From: an uncultured Collinsella sp.
GTDB lineage: Bacteria > Actinomycetota > Coriobacteriia > Coriobacteriales > Coriobacteriaceae
NCBI GenBank assembly: GCA_900550205.1
Contig: URRJ01000102.1
Span: forward strand, 1 to 6,590
DNA: 6,590 nt
Reading direction: 5' to 3'
A model generated the notes under the pieces. It worked only from the letters and a program-made list of their open reading frames with translations, was not told the origin of the DNA and searched no databases. Made by a program: the position numbers and the translations under genes. Numbering within the stretch: the stretch's first letter is position 1; each line of letters opens with the position of its first letter. This document shows positions 5,893 to 6,590 of the stretch, one piece after another.

Positions 5893-6270
5893 TTATTTAG
5901 CCTTGGGGCGCTTAGCACCGTACTTGGAACGGGCCTGCATACGGTTCTGGACCGGAGCAGCGTCGTAGGCGCCACGGATGACGTGATAACGGACACCAGG
6001 GAGGTCACGGACACGACCGCCGCGGACGAGCACGATGGAGTGCTCCTGCAGGTTGTGGCCCTCACCCGGGATGTAAGCAGTAACTTCGATGCCGTTGACA
6101 AGGCGAACACGGGCAACCTTACGAAGAGCCGAGTTCGGCTTCTTGGGGCTCGTGGTGAAGACGCGGGTGCACACGCCGCGCTTCTGGGAGTTGTGCTGCA
6201 GAGCAGCGTTCTTGGACTTCTTGGGCACGGAACGACGGCCCTGGCGAACCAGCTGGTTAATAGTAGGCAA
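5893..6270 (-). CDS. rpsL: 30S ribosomal protein S12, 125 aa, TTG start, Arg88
   Basis: S12 sits at the decoding centre and shapes accuracy of tRNA selection. It is full length and canonical: MPTINQLVRQGRR, QKRGVCTRVFTTSPKKPNSA (29-48), GEGHNLQEHS (69-78), GGRVRDLPGVRYHVIRG (84-100) and QARSKYGAKRPKAK. Numbering matches E. coli with Met counted. Lys43 is present, but position 88, usually Lys (RVKDLPG), is Arg (codon CGT). Asp89, the RimO methylthiolation site, and Pro91 are kept. K88R is a classic streptomycin-resistance change in other bacteria. The start codon is TTG at 6270: AAGGAG (6277-6282) lies 6 bases upstream and the conserved PTINQLVR follows, with no suitable ATG. It is the first gene of the operon, with a promoter about 95 bases upstream. 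Confidence 0.97.
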   Translation of the reverse strand: MPTINQLVRQGRRSVPKKSKNAALQHNSQKRGVCTRVFTTSPKKPNSALRKVARVRLVNGIEVTAYIPGEGHNLQEHSIVLVRGGRVRDLPGVRYHVIRGAYDAAPVQNRMQARSKYGAKRPKAK

Positions 6271-6326
6271 AGCGTACTCCTTCTCGAATGATTCCAGCTT
6301 TCTGTAAAGTGCAACGGCTTGAATCG

Positions 6327-6344
6327 AGGGGTCAGCATCCCCCT
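6327..6344 (-). other. Short hairpin in the rpsL 5' leader
   Basis: AGGGG and CCCCT pair across an 8-base loop, giving a 5-bp stem in the roughly 87-base leader between the predicted transcription start and rpsL. No U-tract follows. It could be a 5' stabilising stem or part of a control element; the evidence is only the complementarity. Confidence 0.35.
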
Positions 6345-6363
6345 ACGAAACACGCAGTTCGAT

Positions 6364-6392
6364 AGGATACGTGCCGTTAGCTGTGTCGTCAA
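6364..6392 (-). promoter_or_regulatory. rpsL: Sigma-70-type promoter of the rpsL operon
   Basis: On the minus strand, TTGACG (6392-6387) and TATCCT (6369-6364) are separated by exactly 17 bp. The -35 matches consensus at 5 of 6 positions and the -10 at 4 of 6, including the key A2 and T6. Transcription should start near 6357, giving a leader of about 87 bases before the rpsL TTG. It lies downstream of the minus-strand terminator at 6447-6483, as expected for the start of an independent unit. Confidence 0.75.
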
Positions 6393-6446
6393 CAGACCAC
6401 GCCGCCGGGCGTATCCCAAAATCGGCACATTTCCGCAAAGCCTACA

Positions 6447-6483
6447 CAAAAGGAATCCCCTCCTGTGCGCTTGGGAGGATTCC
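6447..6483 (-). terminator. Intrinsic terminator of an upstream minus-strand unit
   Basis: A 7-bp stem pairs 6452-6458 (GGAATCC) with 6477-6483, extended after a 2-base bulge by TCC/GGA pairing inside. Read leftward it is followed by TTTTGTGT. Read rightward the flank is GC-rich with no U-tract. It would end a transcript coming from right of the window (often the rpoBC region in other genomes, which is not visible here) and isolate it from the rpsL promoter. Confidence 0.7.
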
Positions 6484-6499
6484 CGGACCGGGCGGCCCA

Positions 6500-6590
6500 G
6501 GTTTTAAGTTTGTCGCGAGTTCCGCACGCAAAGGAAAGCACTTAATGTGCTTTCCGTCTTGCGCAGGACTGTAGAGCAGCAAACTTAACC
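6500..6590 (-). repeat. Nested inverted repeats forming a long stem structure
   Basis: Three nested complementary pairs are visible: 6504-6512 with 6580-6588 (9 bp, TTAAGTTTG/CAAACTTAA), 6527-6531 with 6559-6563 (5 bp), and 6533-6541 with 6547-6555 (9 bp, GGAAAGCAC/GTGCTTTCC, 5-base loop). They could fold into one long interrupted hairpin. The inner stem read leftward ends in CCTTTGCG, a weak U-tract. No convincing protein is seen on either strand across 6271-6590; open frames there lack recognisable sequence and run through the terminators. It may be the 3' untranslated end of an upstream gene, a structured RNA, or tandem termination signals. Confidence 0.45.

Noticed and set aside
5853..6449. 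A 198-codon minus-strand frame overlapping rpsL
   Set aside because: It is an Arg/Ser/Thr-rich out-of-frame shadow of rpsL that crosses the rpsL promoter.
6371..6574. A 67-codon plus-strand frame at the right edge
   Set aside because: It crosses the rpsL promoter and two hairpins, and its translation (Gly/Pro/Ser-rich) has no recognisable features or ribosome-binding site.

Overview
The window is ordinary high-GC bacterial chromosome. It carries two conserved housekeeping blocks and no mobile, phage, CRISPR or defence genes. It fits a member of the class Coriobacteriia (Collinsella/Olsenella-like). That assignment is inferred from Gram-positive, actinobacterial-style ribosomal proteins (for example S12 beginning MPTINQLVRQG) lying beside a fabH-acpP-fabK order more typical of lactobacilli and streptococci. 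It rests on recall of families, not on a database search.

Left block (1-1965): a minus-strand type II fatty-acid synthesis operon, fabH (ketoacyl-ACP synthase III, initiation), acpP (acyl carrier protein) and fabK (FMN-type enoyl-ACP reductase II, cut by the window edge). Transcription runs leftward out of the window, where the rest of the fab/acc genes would be expected. Divergent from fabH is birA (plus strand), a monofunctional biotin-protein ligase with no DNA-binding domain. Its usual target, the biotin carrier subunit of acetyl-CoA carboxylase, supplies the malonyl-CoA that the fab genes consume, so the pair makes metabolic sense. The shared fabH-birA intergenic region holds two 19-bp near-identical, semi-palindromic direct repeats, probably operators for an unknown regulator.

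Right block (2743-6590): a minus-strand str-type operon, rpsL (S12), rpsG (S7), fusA (EF-G) and rpsJ (S10), running leftward. It starts from a good promoter at 6364-6392 (TTGACG, 17 bp, TATCCT) and ends in a strong intrinsic terminator at 2804-2836, convergent with birA. No tuf lies between fusA and rpsJ, and rplC does not follow rpsJ, so both the str and S10 operons are rearranged here. rpsL and rpsJ both start with TTG behind good Shine-Dalgarno sequences. Each intergenic gap after rpsL and after fusA contains a stable hairpin that could serve translational feedback.

Right edge (about 6400-6590): no convincing gene. It holds a minus-strand terminator and a nested inverted-repeat structure that probably belong to the end of an upstream transcription unit beyond the window.

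I found no undescribed multi-gene system. The points most worth checking are Arg88 in S12 (the position of the classic streptomycin-resistance substitution), the paired operators, the split ribosomal operons, and the TTG starts.
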